DNA of 16,180 bases from Actinomycetota bacterium. GTDB lineage: Bacteria > Actinomycetota > Rubrobacteria > Rubrobacterales > Rubrobacteraceae. The stretch lies in the NCBI GenBank assembly GCA_020200675.1, contig JAIVIG010000364.1, positions 1-16,180 on the forward strand. The letters are read 5' to 3'. The position numbers and the translations under genes are program-made. Below the pieces are notes generated by a model. It searched no databases, had not been told where the DNA came from, and saw only the letters and a list, made by a program, of their open reading frames with translations. Shown in pieces: positions 1 through 7,178 of the stretch; the stretch's first letter is position 1; each line of letters starts with the position of its first letter.

Positions 1-222
1 GCGCGCACCACGATGGAGGACGTTATCACCGGCAAGGTCTCCATCGCCGACCTCGCCCGCGACACCGGCGAGAAGATAGAGGCCGAAAGCGGCGAGATCC
101 CGCACCCTCCAATGACCGTCACGATGGTCTGCACCGTGTGTCGCGAGGAGATGGAGGGCATACAGCCCCCCGACGAGTGCCCTGTTTGTGGCGCCCCCGG
201 CGAGGACTTCGAGGAGAAATAG
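1..222 (+). CDS. Rubredoxin-like domain protein, C-terminal part (5' end outside window)
   Basis: The reading frame is open from base 1, so the first visible ATG at 13 is probably internal and the gene starts upstream of the window. The last 40 residues carry two CxxC knuckles (CTVC, then CPVCG), the four-cysteine iron-binding pattern of rubredoxin and of the rubrerythrin C-terminal domain. A one-electron transfer role is inferred from that fold. The preceding 35 residues are acidic and helical-looking, and I do not recognise the parent family. The TAG stop at 220-222 is formed where the flanking heptad repeat begins, so the natural C-terminus may have been altered by that repeat. The nearby ferredoxin on the same strand suggests a redox context. 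The domain call is fairly secure; the whole-protein identity is not. Confidence 0.6.
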   Translation, partial: ARTTMEDVITGKVSIADLARDTGEKIEAESGEIPHPPMTVTMVCTVCREEMEGIQPPDECPVCGAPGEDFEEK

Positions 223-423
223 CTATCAGCTATCAGCATTCAGCCGTCAGCAAAGGAGGCCGGGGGCAAGACCGCCGTGCGTTAACCGCCTCCCCGGCGC
301 TAGAGCGTCGCCCCCAGTATCCTATCGCTGGCTTCTTCCCAACGTCCGTTGTCGTTACATCGCGCGAAAGTCACGAGCACTGCAAAACAAGAGCTGACAG
401 CTGATGGCTGACGGCTGACAGCT
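221..423. repeat. Intergenic element bounded by inverted arrays of TCAGC heptads
   Basis: The left arm (221-251) is a run of seven-base units of the type CTATCAG/CATTCAG/CCGTCAG. The right arm (392-423) is a run of CTGACAG/CTGATGG/CTGACGG units. The reverse complement of the right arm matches the left arm at about 25 of 32 positions, so the arms are inverted relative to each other. About 140 bp of unrelated sequence, with no convincing ORF, lies between. The element starts inside the stop codon of the upstream gene and ends about 5 bp before the ferredoxin ATG, so it fills the entire gap. It has no CRISPR geometry. Dispersed heptad repeats of this kind occur in many bacterial genomes; whether this one is mobile is unknown. 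Confidence 0.7.
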
Positions 424-428
424 ATAAA

Positions 429-698
429 ATGGCCAAGACGCATAAGGTGACTTTCCAACGGAGGGGCGTGACTATCGATTGCGCCGAGGACGAGTACATT
501 CTGGAGGCGGCCGAGGACGCCGGGATGCGTCTCCCCTACGACTGCCGCAGCGGCACCTGCACCACCTGCAAGCAATTCCAGCTGGAGGGCGAGATGGACC
601 AGGACCTCGCCTTCGCCTTAGACGACGACGAGATCGAGCGCGGCTGGCGACTCATCTGCATCGGCAGCCCGCTTTCGGATTGCGTGCTCGACGCTTAA
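429..698 (+). CDS. Plant-type [2Fe-2S] ferredoxin
   Basis: This 89-residue protein fits a chloroplast/cyanobacterial-type ferredoxin. The cluster ligands are Cys39, Cys44, Cys47 (CRSGTCTTC) and Cys77, the standard Cx4CxxCx29C spacing. It is a soluble one-electron carrier; partners in this genome could be a P450 or an oxygenase reductase chain (inference). The N-terminal strand motif and the acidic stretch with DDDEIERG before the last cysteine are both family-typical. The ATG lies about 5 bp from a heptad repeat and there is no Shine-Dalgarno sequence in front of it, so expression may be weakened or use an unusual initiation. The stop overlaps the stop of the convergent amidohydrolase by a few bases. 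Two degraded relatives lie at 3328-3528 and 4651-4797. Confidence 0.9.
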   Translation: MAKTHKVTFQRRGVTIDCAEDEYILEAAEDAGMRLPYDCRSGTCTTCKQFQLEGEMDQDLAFALDDDEIERGWRLICIGSPLSDCVLDA

Positions 699-1840
699 CC
701 AGACAGCCGGTACAGGCGTAGAGCGTTCCCGCGCAATACGTCCTCACCGGCGGCCTCGGCTTGGGAGAGGCGCAGTTCTCCGTGCGCTACCAGTTCTCCC
801 AGCGTCTGGCCGAGAGCGCGCCGCCCGTCGGTAGCGCCCATCCAGTGGAGCTCCGGCACCCCTATGCCGTCGGAGCTGTAGAGGAGCTTGGAGATTGGGG
901 CCACGCCCAGCGCCGCCCGCGTGAAGGAGAGCATCTCACCGTAGCCGAGGAAGGGGATGCCGTAGGAGAGGTCCAGGTAGACGTTCTCGTAGACGGCGGC
1001 CAGGTATCCTCCCTCCCTCGTGTAGGGGTAGCACTCGTGCAGCAGCACCACGGGCATGCCTCGGTAGTCCGGCTTCTCGAGCACCGCGCGCAGGTGTAGC
1101 GGGTTGCCGAGTAGAAGGTCGGTGTCGGGGTCGCCGTAGCCGACGTGAAACTGAACCGGGACCTCCTGCCGGGCCGCCTCGGAGAAAGCCGTGTGCAGCA
1201 GCGTGTCGAGCAGCGGCTTGTGGGCCAGACGCCCAGATCCCTCCCGCGCGGCCCGCCGGAACTCGCGCAACGAAGCCTCTGCCTCCTCCCCAGACCACTC
1301 CCGGACGTCCAGCCCGGTCCGGTAAGCGACGATGCTCTTGAGCGCCACGTACCCCCGGCCTCGCACGTCGTCCAACTCGGCGACCAGCGCCTCTCTCACT
1401 TCTCCGAGGGAGCCGTGCTCGGCCGCCAGGCGTTCCATCAACGTCTCGAGGCGCAGCATGGGCTCGATGCGACACTCTCCCAGTTCCCCCAGCTCGGCTC
1501 CCGGCAGCACTTCTTCCGGCGGCGGATAGCCGGTATCGAGGAGCAGGGCCTCCACGTTCGCGGCCCGCAGCATCGCGCCGACGAGCTCCGTCGCGTCCCT
1601 CCGCGCGCGGGCCGCGAGCACGGTTTCCTCCTCGGGCTCGCAGTCGAAGAACCAGGCTAGCCTGTGTATCAACCGGCGGTAGAAGACCGTGGTGGCTGCG
1701 TGCTCGCGAGGCATTCCGGGGTCCGCCGACTCCGTGAAGGCGCGCCGCCAGCTCACGAGGTCGTCGAAGTTCTGGGCGCGCCAGATCCCGTGGCAGTGGT
1801 TGTCCACGACGGGTACGTGTCGGAGATCCACGTTCTCCAA
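695..1840 (-). CDS. FluG-type amidohydrolase (metal-dependent TIM-barrel hydrolase)
   Basis: This 381-residue protein resembles the N-terminal amidohydrolase half of FluG-like proteins. Visible ligands are the HxH motif (NHCH, His15 and His17), a barrel histidine in QFHVGYGDPD, another in LLHECYPY and a late aspartate in SSDGIG. These are the expected positions for the metal site of the amidohydrolase superfamily. I chose the TTG at 1840 because GGAGG lies 6-7 bases upstream and the HxH region follows directly; the longer open frame runs back into the synthetase gene and has no family features. The start is 16 bp after the glutamine synthetase stop, so the two genes form an operon. Together they probably make and hydrolyse a gamma-glutamyl or related amide (inference). 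Fungal FluG is a fusion of these same two domains. Confidence 0.8.
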   Translation of the reverse strand: MENVDLRHVPVVDNHCHGIWRAQNFDDLVSWRRAFTESADPGMPREHAATTVFYRRLIHRLAWFFDCEPEEETVLAARARRDATELVGAMLRAANVEALLLDTGYPPPEEVLPGAELGELGECRIEPMLRLETLMERLAAEHGSLGEVREALVAELDDVRGRGYVALKSIVAYRTGLDVREWSGEEAEASLREFRRAAREGSGRLAHKPLLDTLLHTAFSEAARQEVPVQFHVGYGDPDTDLLLGNPLHLRAVLEKPDYRGMPVVLLHECYPYTREGGYLAAVYENVYLDLSYGIPFLGYGEMLSFTRAALGVAPISKLLYSSDGIGVPELHWMGATDGRRALGQTLGELVAHGELRLSQAEAAGEDVLRGNALRLYRLSG

Positions 1841-1856
1841 TGGAACCCTCCTCGGA

Positions 1857-3203
1857 TCAGTAGAGGGTAGCCGCCGTTGCCGCCACTTCCTCGGGGGAGG
1901 TCTCCCTGGCCATCTCGGCCTGCGCCCGGGCCACGGCGAGGTGGGTGCGCACGAGGGGCTCGCCCAGCGCCTCGACGAGGACGTCGTCCGCCTCCAACGC
2001 ATCCAGAGCTTCGTCCGGGGAGGCGGGGAACGGGACGATGCCCCGTGTGGCGCGTTCCTCCTCGCTCAACGTAGCCGGGTCCACCGAGGTTGGCTCGCCG
2101 GGGTCCAGACCCCGCTCCATCCCATCCATCCCGGCGGCCAGGACCGCTGCGAGAGCCAGATAGGGATTGGCCGTCACGTCCACCGGCTTCAGCTCGATGT
2201 TGGCGGTCGCGGACTCAGCGCCGGCCACCGGAGAGGCGAGCCGCACGGCGGCCTCCCGGTTGTCCGGGCCGTAGGAGACGTAGGCCGAGGACCACATGCC
2301 GGGGGCGATGCGCTGGTAGGAGTTGGGAGACGGAGCGGTAAACGCCATGACGGCGGGCAGGTGCTCCAGGATTCCGGCGACGAAGCCAGATCCCGGCCCG
2401 CTCAGAGCCCCCGAAGAGTCGAAGAGCACCGGGGTGTCGTCCTCCAGAGCGTAGAGGCTCAGATGCAGGTGGTGGCCGTTGCCGGCCTCTTCCAGGTACG
2501 GCTTCGGGGCCATAGTGACGGCGAGTCCCATCCGGTGAGCGACGCCCCGGATCGCCTCTAGAACCAGCACGCGCCGGTCCGCCGCGGCCAGGGCCCCCAC
2601 CTCCGCCACGGAAAGCTCCAGGTTCCCCTGCCCCACCTCGGCGTGGCACTGCTCCGGCCGGATGCCCATCTCTTCCAGCGTCTCCGCCAGCTCGGCGACG
2701 AACTCCGCCGCAGCGGTCAGGGCGAAGCTTCCGGCGTACGGGGTACGGTCCAGGGGACCATCGGGGCCACGTAAATAGAACTCGGCCTCGTAAGAAGCGA
2801 CGGACCTGTACCCTCTCTCCGCGAGCCGCCCGAGTATCCGGCGAAGGGCGCCGCGGGGGCATCCGTCCCAGGGCGTGCGTGCGTCCGGCTCGGTCATATC
2901 GCAGCAGACCATCGCCTGGCCGCGGGCGAACGGGAGCGATGTGAGGCTGGAGAGGTCCGGCAGCAGCCGCACCTCCCCCACGGGGCTCAGCCCAGAGGCC
3001 GGGTGCAGCGCCCCACTCGGGTCCAGGGCAAGCACTCCCTTCGCGAGCCCCACCCCGGCTCTTACCCTCCTGACGAAGCCCTCCCGGTGGACCGCCTTGG
3101 CCTTGGGGATCCCTGCGTGATCCACGAAGACGAACCGGATCCACACGATATCCTCCGGCAACGCCTGCTCCACGTTCTCCTGTTCTTCGCGCTCGGCTTG
3201 CAT
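1857..3203 (-). CDS. Glutamine synthetase family protein (GlnA3/PuuA-like)
   Basis: This 448-residue protein has the glutamine synthetase catalytic core: YEAEFYL (Glu139, Glu141), HAEVGQGNLEL (Glu189, Glu196), GNGHHLHLSL (about 241-250), PNSYQRIAPGMWSS with the phosphate-contacting arginine, NREAAVR and IELKP (Glu337). It then runs into NPYLALAAVLAAGMDGM, a usual C-terminal signature. The enzyme couples ATP hydrolysis to amide formation on glutamate. The weak beta-grasp region, the lack of a recognisable adenylylation loop and the pairing with a FluG-like amidohydrolase suggest an amine or polyamine substrate rather than ammonia assimilation (inference). The ATG at 3203 has AGGGGG just upstream. 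It is first in a two-gene operon and is transcribed divergently from the decayed ferredoxin. Confidence 0.85.
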   Translation of the reverse strand: MQAEREEQENVEQALPEDIVWIRFVFVDHAGIPKAKAVHREGFVRRVRAGVGLAKGVLALDPSGALHPASGLSPVGEVRLLPDLSSLTSLPFARGQAMVCCDMTEPDARTPWDGCPRGALRRILGRLAERGYRSVASYEAEFYLRGPDGPLDRTPYAGSFALTAAAEFVAELAETLEEMGIRPEQCHAEVGQGNLELSVAEVGALAAADRRVLVLEAIRGVAHRMGLAVTMAPKPYLEEAGNGHHLHLSLYALEDDTPVLFDSSGALSGPGSGFVAGILEHLPAVMAFTAPSPNSYQRIAPGMWSSAYVSYGPDNREAAVRLASPVAGAESATANIELKPVDVTANPYLALAAVLAAGMDGMERGLDPGEPTSVDPATLSEEERATRGIVPFPASPDEALDALEADDVLVEALGEPLVRTHLAVARAQAEMARETSPEEVAATAATLY

Positions 3204-3327
3204 CGCACCCCCTGAAACTTATGGACACCTTTCCCTTACGGCGATGATGTACGTAATATCTCATGCTCCAGCCCTTCGCTCCACAGTGTTCGGGCCAGAG
3301 GACAGGATCTTTCTCGTAGGAGTAAGA

Positions 3328-3528
3328 GTGGCGAAGAAGGCAACCTTCAGAAAGAACAGCACCATGATAGACACCGCCAAGGACGAGTACATCCTCGAAG
3401 CCGCAGAAGAAGCCAGCTTCGACCTCCCCTACGGCTATCGCGGCATCCGCACCACCTGCGTGCAGAAGTGCCTTGAAGGCGAACTAGAGCGCGGCCGGCG
3501 CCTCATTTCCGGCATAGGCCCTGTCCGG
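3328..3528 (+). pseudogene. Degenerate [2Fe-2S] ferredoxin copy, cluster ligands lost
   Basis: From a GTG at 3328 with AGGAG upstream, the frame follows the 429-698 ferredoxin: VAKK at the N-terminus, DEYILEAAE, LPY, RTTC and ELERGRRLIS all align. Of the four cluster cysteines, only the third-ligand equivalent in RTTC remains. The first is now Tyr (LPYGY), the second Arg and the fourth Ser or Gly. About 12 residues are missing before ERGRRL, where the intact copy has DQDLAFALDDDE. The open frame then runs past the end of homology to a stop at 3642 inside the convergent metF gene. It cannot bind a normal [2Fe-2S] cluster, so I call it a pseudogene; a non-cluster protein using the retained frame is possible but less likely. 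Confidence 0.8.
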
Positions 3529-3577
3529 AGCGGTGATGGTTTCGGTGGCCTTCTGCGCCCGACGCCTGAGGCAGCGG

Positions 3578-4441
3578 TCAAGCGGCGGCGGCCGGTAGCC
3601 CGAGGTTGCTCCAGATGGTCGACGTCGGCTCGGCGCGGTTGAGGCAGTAGAAGTGCAGACCCGGCGCGCCGGCGTCCAGCAAGCGCTGGCACAGGTCGGT
3701 GACGAACTCGATGCCGAGCTGTCGCTGCGACTCGGCGTCGTCGCCGTAGGCCTCCATCCGCTGCTTCAGCCAACGCGGGATCTCGGCACCGCAACCAGCC
3801 GCGAATTGAGCGACCTTCTGGTAGTTCCAGATCGGCATGATGCCGGGTACGATGGGGATGTCCACGCCCAGGCGCTCGACTTGATCCACGAAGTAGAAAT
3901 AGGCGTCAGCGTTGTAGAAGAACTGGGTCATCGCAGAATCGGCGCCCGCCGCCACCTTGTCGCGGAAATGCGCGAGGTCCTCTGAGACCGTTACCGCTTC
4001 GGGGTGGAACTCCGGGTAGCAACCCACCTCGACGTGGAAGTGGTCCCCGGTCCGCTCACGGATGAAGCCGACCAGCTCGGTGGCGTGACTGAAGACGCCC
4101 GGGCTCTCCATATCATCCGGCAGGTCGCCCCGCAGCGCGACGACGCGGCGCACTCCGGCGTCCTTGTACCGGTCGAGAAACCCGCCGATGCTCTCGCGCG
4201 TGCCCTCGATGCACGACAGGTGTGGGGCCACCTCGATGCCGGTCTCGTTCATCGCTTTGGCTACGGTCTCGACCGTACCCGAGCGGGTCGTACCGCCGGC
4301 GCCGAAGGTCACCGAGAAGAACGCCGGTTCCAGCGCCGCGAGCGGCCCGAGGGACGCGGTGAGGTTCTCCTCTCCCGCGGGCGTCCTGGGCGGGAACAGC
4401 TCGATGCTAAAGACCTTGGGGTATCTATACTGGCTTTGCAT
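3578..4441 (-). CDS. metF: 5,10-methylenetetrahydrofolate reductase
   Basis: MetF reduces methylene-THF to methyl-THF with FAD and NAD(P)H, supplying methyl groups for methionine synthesis in the cytoplasm. The 287-residue chain is full length for the bacterial family. Visible family motifs are IELFPP with the catalytic glutamate (Glu14), SVTFGAGG, APHLSCI, VALRGDLP (Asp106), YPEFHPEA, TQFFYNADAYFYFVD (Gln173), IPIVPGIMPI and LHFYCLNRAEP. The wording of several motifs is close to gammaproteobacterial (Pseudomonas-like) MetF, so lateral acquisition is possible (inference from memory of the family). The ATG is the first start after an in-frame stop, with GGAGG about 12 bases upstream. No methionine-pathway neighbour is present. 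The 210 bp before it held no riboswitch I could recognise. Confidence 0.92.
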   Translation of the reverse strand: MQSQYRYPKVFSIELFPPRTPAGEENLTASLGPLAALEPAFFSVTFGAGGTTRSGTVETVAKAMNETGIEVAPHLSCIEGTRESIGGFLDRYKDAGVRRVVALRGDLPDDMESPGVFSHATELVGFIRERTGDHFHVEVGCYPEFHPEAVTVSEDLAHFRDKVAAGADSAMTQFFYNADAYFYFVDQVERLGVDIPIVPGIMPIWNYQKVAQFAAGCGAEIPRWLKQRMEAYGDDAESQRQLGIEFVTDLCQRLLDAGAPGLHFYCLNRAEPTSTIWSNLGLPAAAA

Positions 4442-4650
4442 AAACGTCCGTCAACCTCCGGATCGGACCAACAGGTCACGCCAGGTAGCGACGGCGGTAC
4501 GCACATCTCGGTCGGCGTTACCATCGTCAGTCGCGCTTGCGTGACACCGTGTACGGCTCGTTATAGAACCACAGACCACCATTCTCTTGCAAGACCTCGC
4601 CTGTAGAGGAGGCTAGAGTAGACGATAACCGCTCGATAAGCAACCCTTTC

Positions 4651-4797
4651 ATGCTTCTCCAAAACCGGCAACGCTCCACAACCGCAGTCTCTCGCTCGCA
4701 AAATACCATCCTCACCCTCGACGATGACGAGCCCGAGCGCGGCCAGCGCTTCGTCCGCACGATCAAACTGCTCCCGGAGCCCATGTTAGACGTTTAA
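4651..4797 (+). pseudogene. C-terminal remnant of a third ferredoxin copy
   Basis: An ATG at 4651 opens a 48-codon frame. Its last 30 residues read TILTLDDDEPERGQR, a few changed residues, then MLDV and TAA. They line up with FALDDDEIERGWR and CVLDA of the intact ferredoxin at 429-698, including the relative position of the stop. The cysteine that would be the fourth ligand is not present, and the N-terminal half with the other three ligands is absent. The first 18 residues match nothing I know. The remnant lies about 90 bp before the P450 gene on the same strand, the place where a ferredoxin partner gene would be expected. Confidence 0.7.
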
Positions 4798-4885
4798 CAG
4801 GGGAGCTTTACGCCAAGCAGCATCTAGTGCTAGTGTCACGGTATACCGCTAACGTTCGCGGACGAAGAAGTTCCAGGAGGAGACC

Positions 4886-6199
4886 GTGCAGCAAGCGGCT
4901 TCGAAGCTCCAACCGAATAACGAGGTCCCCGGTCTCAAGGGGCTCCCGCTCGTCGGCAACTTGCCTCAGTTCCAGCGGCATCCGCTCGCCACCCTCATAA
5001 AGGCCGCGCGCGAGGGCGGCGACGTGGCGCGTATAGACCTCGCCTCGCAGCGGTACTACCTCCTGAGCAACCCGGACCACGTCAGGCACGTTTTGCAGGA
5101 CAACAACAAGAACTACGTCAAGGGATACGGCAAGGTCAGGGTCCTGCTCGGGAACGGGCTCGTGTTGAGGTTCGCGGAGGCGATGACCGAAGAGATCGCG
5201 AGGATGCTCGACGGCTGGGAGGCACGGGCCACCGGGGGCCGGAAGCTCGACGTCGCGATGGAGATGACGCTCCTCACGCAGCGCATCATCGTCAAGACCA
5301 TGTTCGGCGCGGACGTCGGCGCGAAGGGCGAGAGGATCGCCTGCGCCTTCGAGACGGCGCTCGCGGGGATCGACACGCGGTTCGTGATCCCGCTGTGGAT
5401 GACGCGGCTGCCCCTGCCGGCGAACCGCCGCTTCGAGAAAGCCCTCCAGACGATAGACGAGGCCGTCCACCGCATCATCCGCGAGCGGCGCCGCAAGGGA
5501 CAGGAAGGTGGCGACGACCTCCTCTCCATGCTGATGGAGGCACGCGACGAGGAGACCGGGGAGACGATGTCGGACCGGCAGATCCGGGACGAGGTCACGA
5601 CCATCTACCTCGCCGGGCACGAGACGACGGCCGTGACGCTGGCGTGGGCCTGGTACCTGCTCTCCAAAAGCCCCGACGTCGCACGCCGGGTGCGCGAGGA
5701 GGTCTCCCGGGTCCTCGGGGACAAGACGCCCGGCATCGAGGATTTGCCGAACCTCACCTACACGAGGATGGTCCTGGACGAGACCCTGCGGCTCTACCCG
5801 GCAGCGTGGATGATCTCGCGTACCGCCGTCGAGGAAGACGAGATCGGAGGCTACCGTATCCCCGCCGGCCACACCCTCTTCCTGAGCCCCTACGTCACCC
5901 ACCGCCGAACGGACCTCTGGCCCAACCCCGAAGGCTTCGACCCCGAGCGTTTCGCTCCCGAGAGCGGCAACGGACGTCCGCGGTTCGCCTACTACCCGTT
6001 CGGCGGTGGCCCGCGCCTGTGCATCGGCAATAACTTCGCGCTCATGGAGGCGACCCTGGTCGTCGCGATGGTAATGCAACGCTACCGGCTGGACCTCGTG
6101 CCCGGCCAGACGGTCAAGGCGCACCCCAAGGGAACCCTGCGACCGCGTCCGGGTGTGTGGATGACGCCGCACAGCACCACCAGCACCACCACGATCTGA
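4886..6199 (+). CDS. Cytochrome P450, apparent helix-C deletion
   Basis: This 437-residue P450 shows the I-helix oxygen-activation motif AGHETT (243-248), the K-helix ExxR (Glu299-Arg302), FDPERF (351-356) and the heme loop FGGGPRLCIG with the thiolate Cys379. It has no N-terminal membrane anchor, as usual for bacterial P450s that take electrons from a ferredoxin. GTG at 4886 is chosen because GGAGG lies 5 bases upstream. In related P450s GNGL is followed by about 25 residues that include the helix-C WxxxR pair contacting a heme propionate. Here GNGLV (about residue 93) runs straight into LRFAEAM, so that block is missing in frame. The enzyme may therefore be inactive or altered. Substrate is unknown. 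A ferredoxin remnant lies upstream and a duplicate of its C-terminus lies at 7072-7149. Confidence 0.88.
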   Translation: MQQAASKLQPNNEVPGLKGLPLVGNLPQFQRHPLATLIKAAREGGDVARIDLASQRYYLLSNPDHVRHVLQDNNKNYVKGYGKVRVLLGNGLVLRFAEAMTEEIARMLDGWEARATGGRKLDVAMEMTLLTQRIIVKTMFGADVGAKGERIACAFETALAGIDTRFVIPLWMTRLPLPANRRFEKALQTIDEAVHRIIRERRRKGQEGGDDLLSMLMEARDEETGETMSDRQIRDEVTTIYLAGHETTAVTLAWAWYLLSKSPDVARRVREEVSRVLGDKTPGIEDLPNLTYTRMVLDETLRLYPAAWMISRTAVEEDEIGGYRIPAGHTLFLSPYVTHRRTDLWPNPEGFDPERFAPESGNGRPRFAYYPFGGGPRLCIGNNFALMEATLVVAMVMQRYRLDLVPGQTVKAHPKGTLRPRPGVWMTPHSTTSTTTI

Positions 6200-6384
6200 C
6201 CGTCGAAAATCAGCAAGGATGCCGCTCGCGTTAAGAGAGGTAGATGATGGTTGGAGCTTATCTGCATTGGGATCCCCCTCCCCAAGATAATGCTGAACGT
6301 CCATTCAAGAAAACGAGCAGAATCGGCAGAAGTCTGTGCGAAAGACGTATATTCAATTTATGGTAAGATCAAGTTTAGTGACAC

Positions 6385-6633
6385 ATGCAGGAAATTAGGA
6401 CAAAACTCGGCCAGAGTGGCAGGATCGTCATACCTACGGAGTACCGGCGGAGGCTGGGCCTTGAGGCTGGGGATGAGATCATAATGCACCTGGACGAGGA
6501 GGGGCTGCATCTCTATACCCCTGCTCAGGCCGTGGCGAGGGCGCAGGCTCTGGTGCGGCGCTACGTTCCGGAGGGGCGGAACCTGTCCGGAGGGCTGATC
6601 TCCGATAGGAGAGAAGAAGCCGCCCGTGAGTGA
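6385..6633 (+). CDS. vapB: AbrB/SpoVT-type antitoxin (VapB-like)
   Basis: The first 45 residues are a swapped-hairpin AbrB/MazE/SpoVT DNA-binding domain: GQSGRIVIPTEYRRRLGLEAGDEI is diagnostic. The remaining tail (residues 46-82) is the toxin-neutralising part expected in VapB proteins. It probably binds the PIN toxin encoded next and represses the shared promoter (known for the family). The gene has no strong Shine-Dalgarno sequence. A possible -10 box, TAAGAT at 6364-6369, lies 15 bases before the ATG, but no matching -35 is visible. The stop overlaps the toxin start by 8 bp, so translation is coupled. Confidence 0.85.
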   Translation: MQEIRTKLGQSGRIVIPTEYRRRLGLEAGDEIIMHLDEEGLHLYTPAQAVARAQALVRRYVPEGRNLSGGLISDRREEAARE

Positions 6634-7012
6634 GGTCGTGCTGGACGCCTCAGGCCTCCTCGCGCTGCTAAACAAAGAACCTGGACACGAAGAGGTAGCC
6701 AGGATCATATCCCGCGCGGCTATCAGCGCGGTCAACCTCTCGGAGGTGGCGGCGAAGCTGGCCGAGAGCGGCATGCCGGGAGAAGCGATCCGGGACGCTC
6801 TCGAAGGTCTCGCCCTGGAGACCCACGACTTCGGGCGGGAGCTGGCCTTCCAGACCGGGCTGCTGCGGCCTTTGACGAGGCCCAGGGGCCTCTCCCTAGG
6901 CGACCGGGCGTGTCTGGCGTTGGGGCAACAACTCGCCCTACCGGTGCTCACCACCGACCGGGCCTGGGAAGGGTTGGATCTGGGAGTGGAAGTCAGGCTG
7001 GTACGGTCATGA
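6626..7012 (+). CDS. vapC: PIN-domain ribonuclease toxin (VapC-like)
   Basis: This 128-residue protein has the four acidic PIN-domain residues: Asp7 (VVLDASGLLALL), Glu40 (NLSEV), Asp93 (LSLGDRACLALG) and Asp111 (LTTDRAW). These coordinate magnesium for RNA cleavage in VapC toxins. The GTG start at 6626 lies inside the antitoxin gene, an 8-bp overlap typical of VapBC operons. All catalytic positions are intact, so the toxin is probably functional. The module sits between the P450 gene and an orphan P450 C-terminal fragment, so it may have arrived during or after a P450 duplication (inference). The target RNA cannot be read from sequence. Confidence 0.9.
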   Translation: MSEVVLDASGLLALLNKEPGHEEVARIISRAAISAVNLSEVAAKLAESGMPGEAIRDALEGLALETHDFGRELAFQTGLLRPLTRPRGLSLGDRACLALGQQLALPVLTTDRAWEGLDLGVEVRLVRS

Positions 7013-7041
7013 ACCGTACCACAACCACAGCGTCTGTTGAT

Positions 7042-7149
7042 CTCAGGGTACTACCTTCGCCATTTCTGATGCCCGGCCAGACGATCAAAGCGCACCCCAA
7101 GGTGACCCTGCGCCTACGTCCGGGCGTGTGGATGACGCCGCACAGCACC
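7042..7149 (+). pseudogene. Orphan C-terminal fragment of a second P450
   Basis: Bases 7072-7149 repeat bases 6101-6178 of the P450 gene with about 8 differences in 78, roughly 90% identity. The frame encodes PGQTIKAHPKVTLRLRPGVW and then MTPHST, matching PGQTVKAHPKGTLRPRPGVW plus MTPHST at the P450 C-terminus. Homology fades upstream (about 7042-7071) and none of the heme or I-helix motifs is present. The fragment has no gene start of its own that makes sense. It is most simply the tail of a tandem P450 copy whose body was lost. Confidence 0.85.
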
Positions 7150-7178
7150 CTGCACGAATATTCGCCCGAAATGGGTAT

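Noticed and set aside
221..423. CRISPR-like array
   Set aside because: The repeat unit is 7 bp with no spacers, and the two arms are inverted relative to each other.
2215..3264. Second minus-strand open frame overlapping the glutamine synthetase
   Set aside because: Same region, different phase; Gly/Arg/Pro-rich composition and no motifs, while the other phase has every synthetase motif.
4442..4620. SAM or SAH riboswitch in front of metF
   Set aside because: I could not find the conserved core elements or a following terminator; the leader looks unstructured by eye.
4808..6304. Long minus-strand open frame of 498 codons opposite the P450
   Set aside because: It is antisense to a gene with all P450 signature motifs, is rich in Arg/Val/Asp as expected for a GC-rich shadow frame, and has no recognisable domain.
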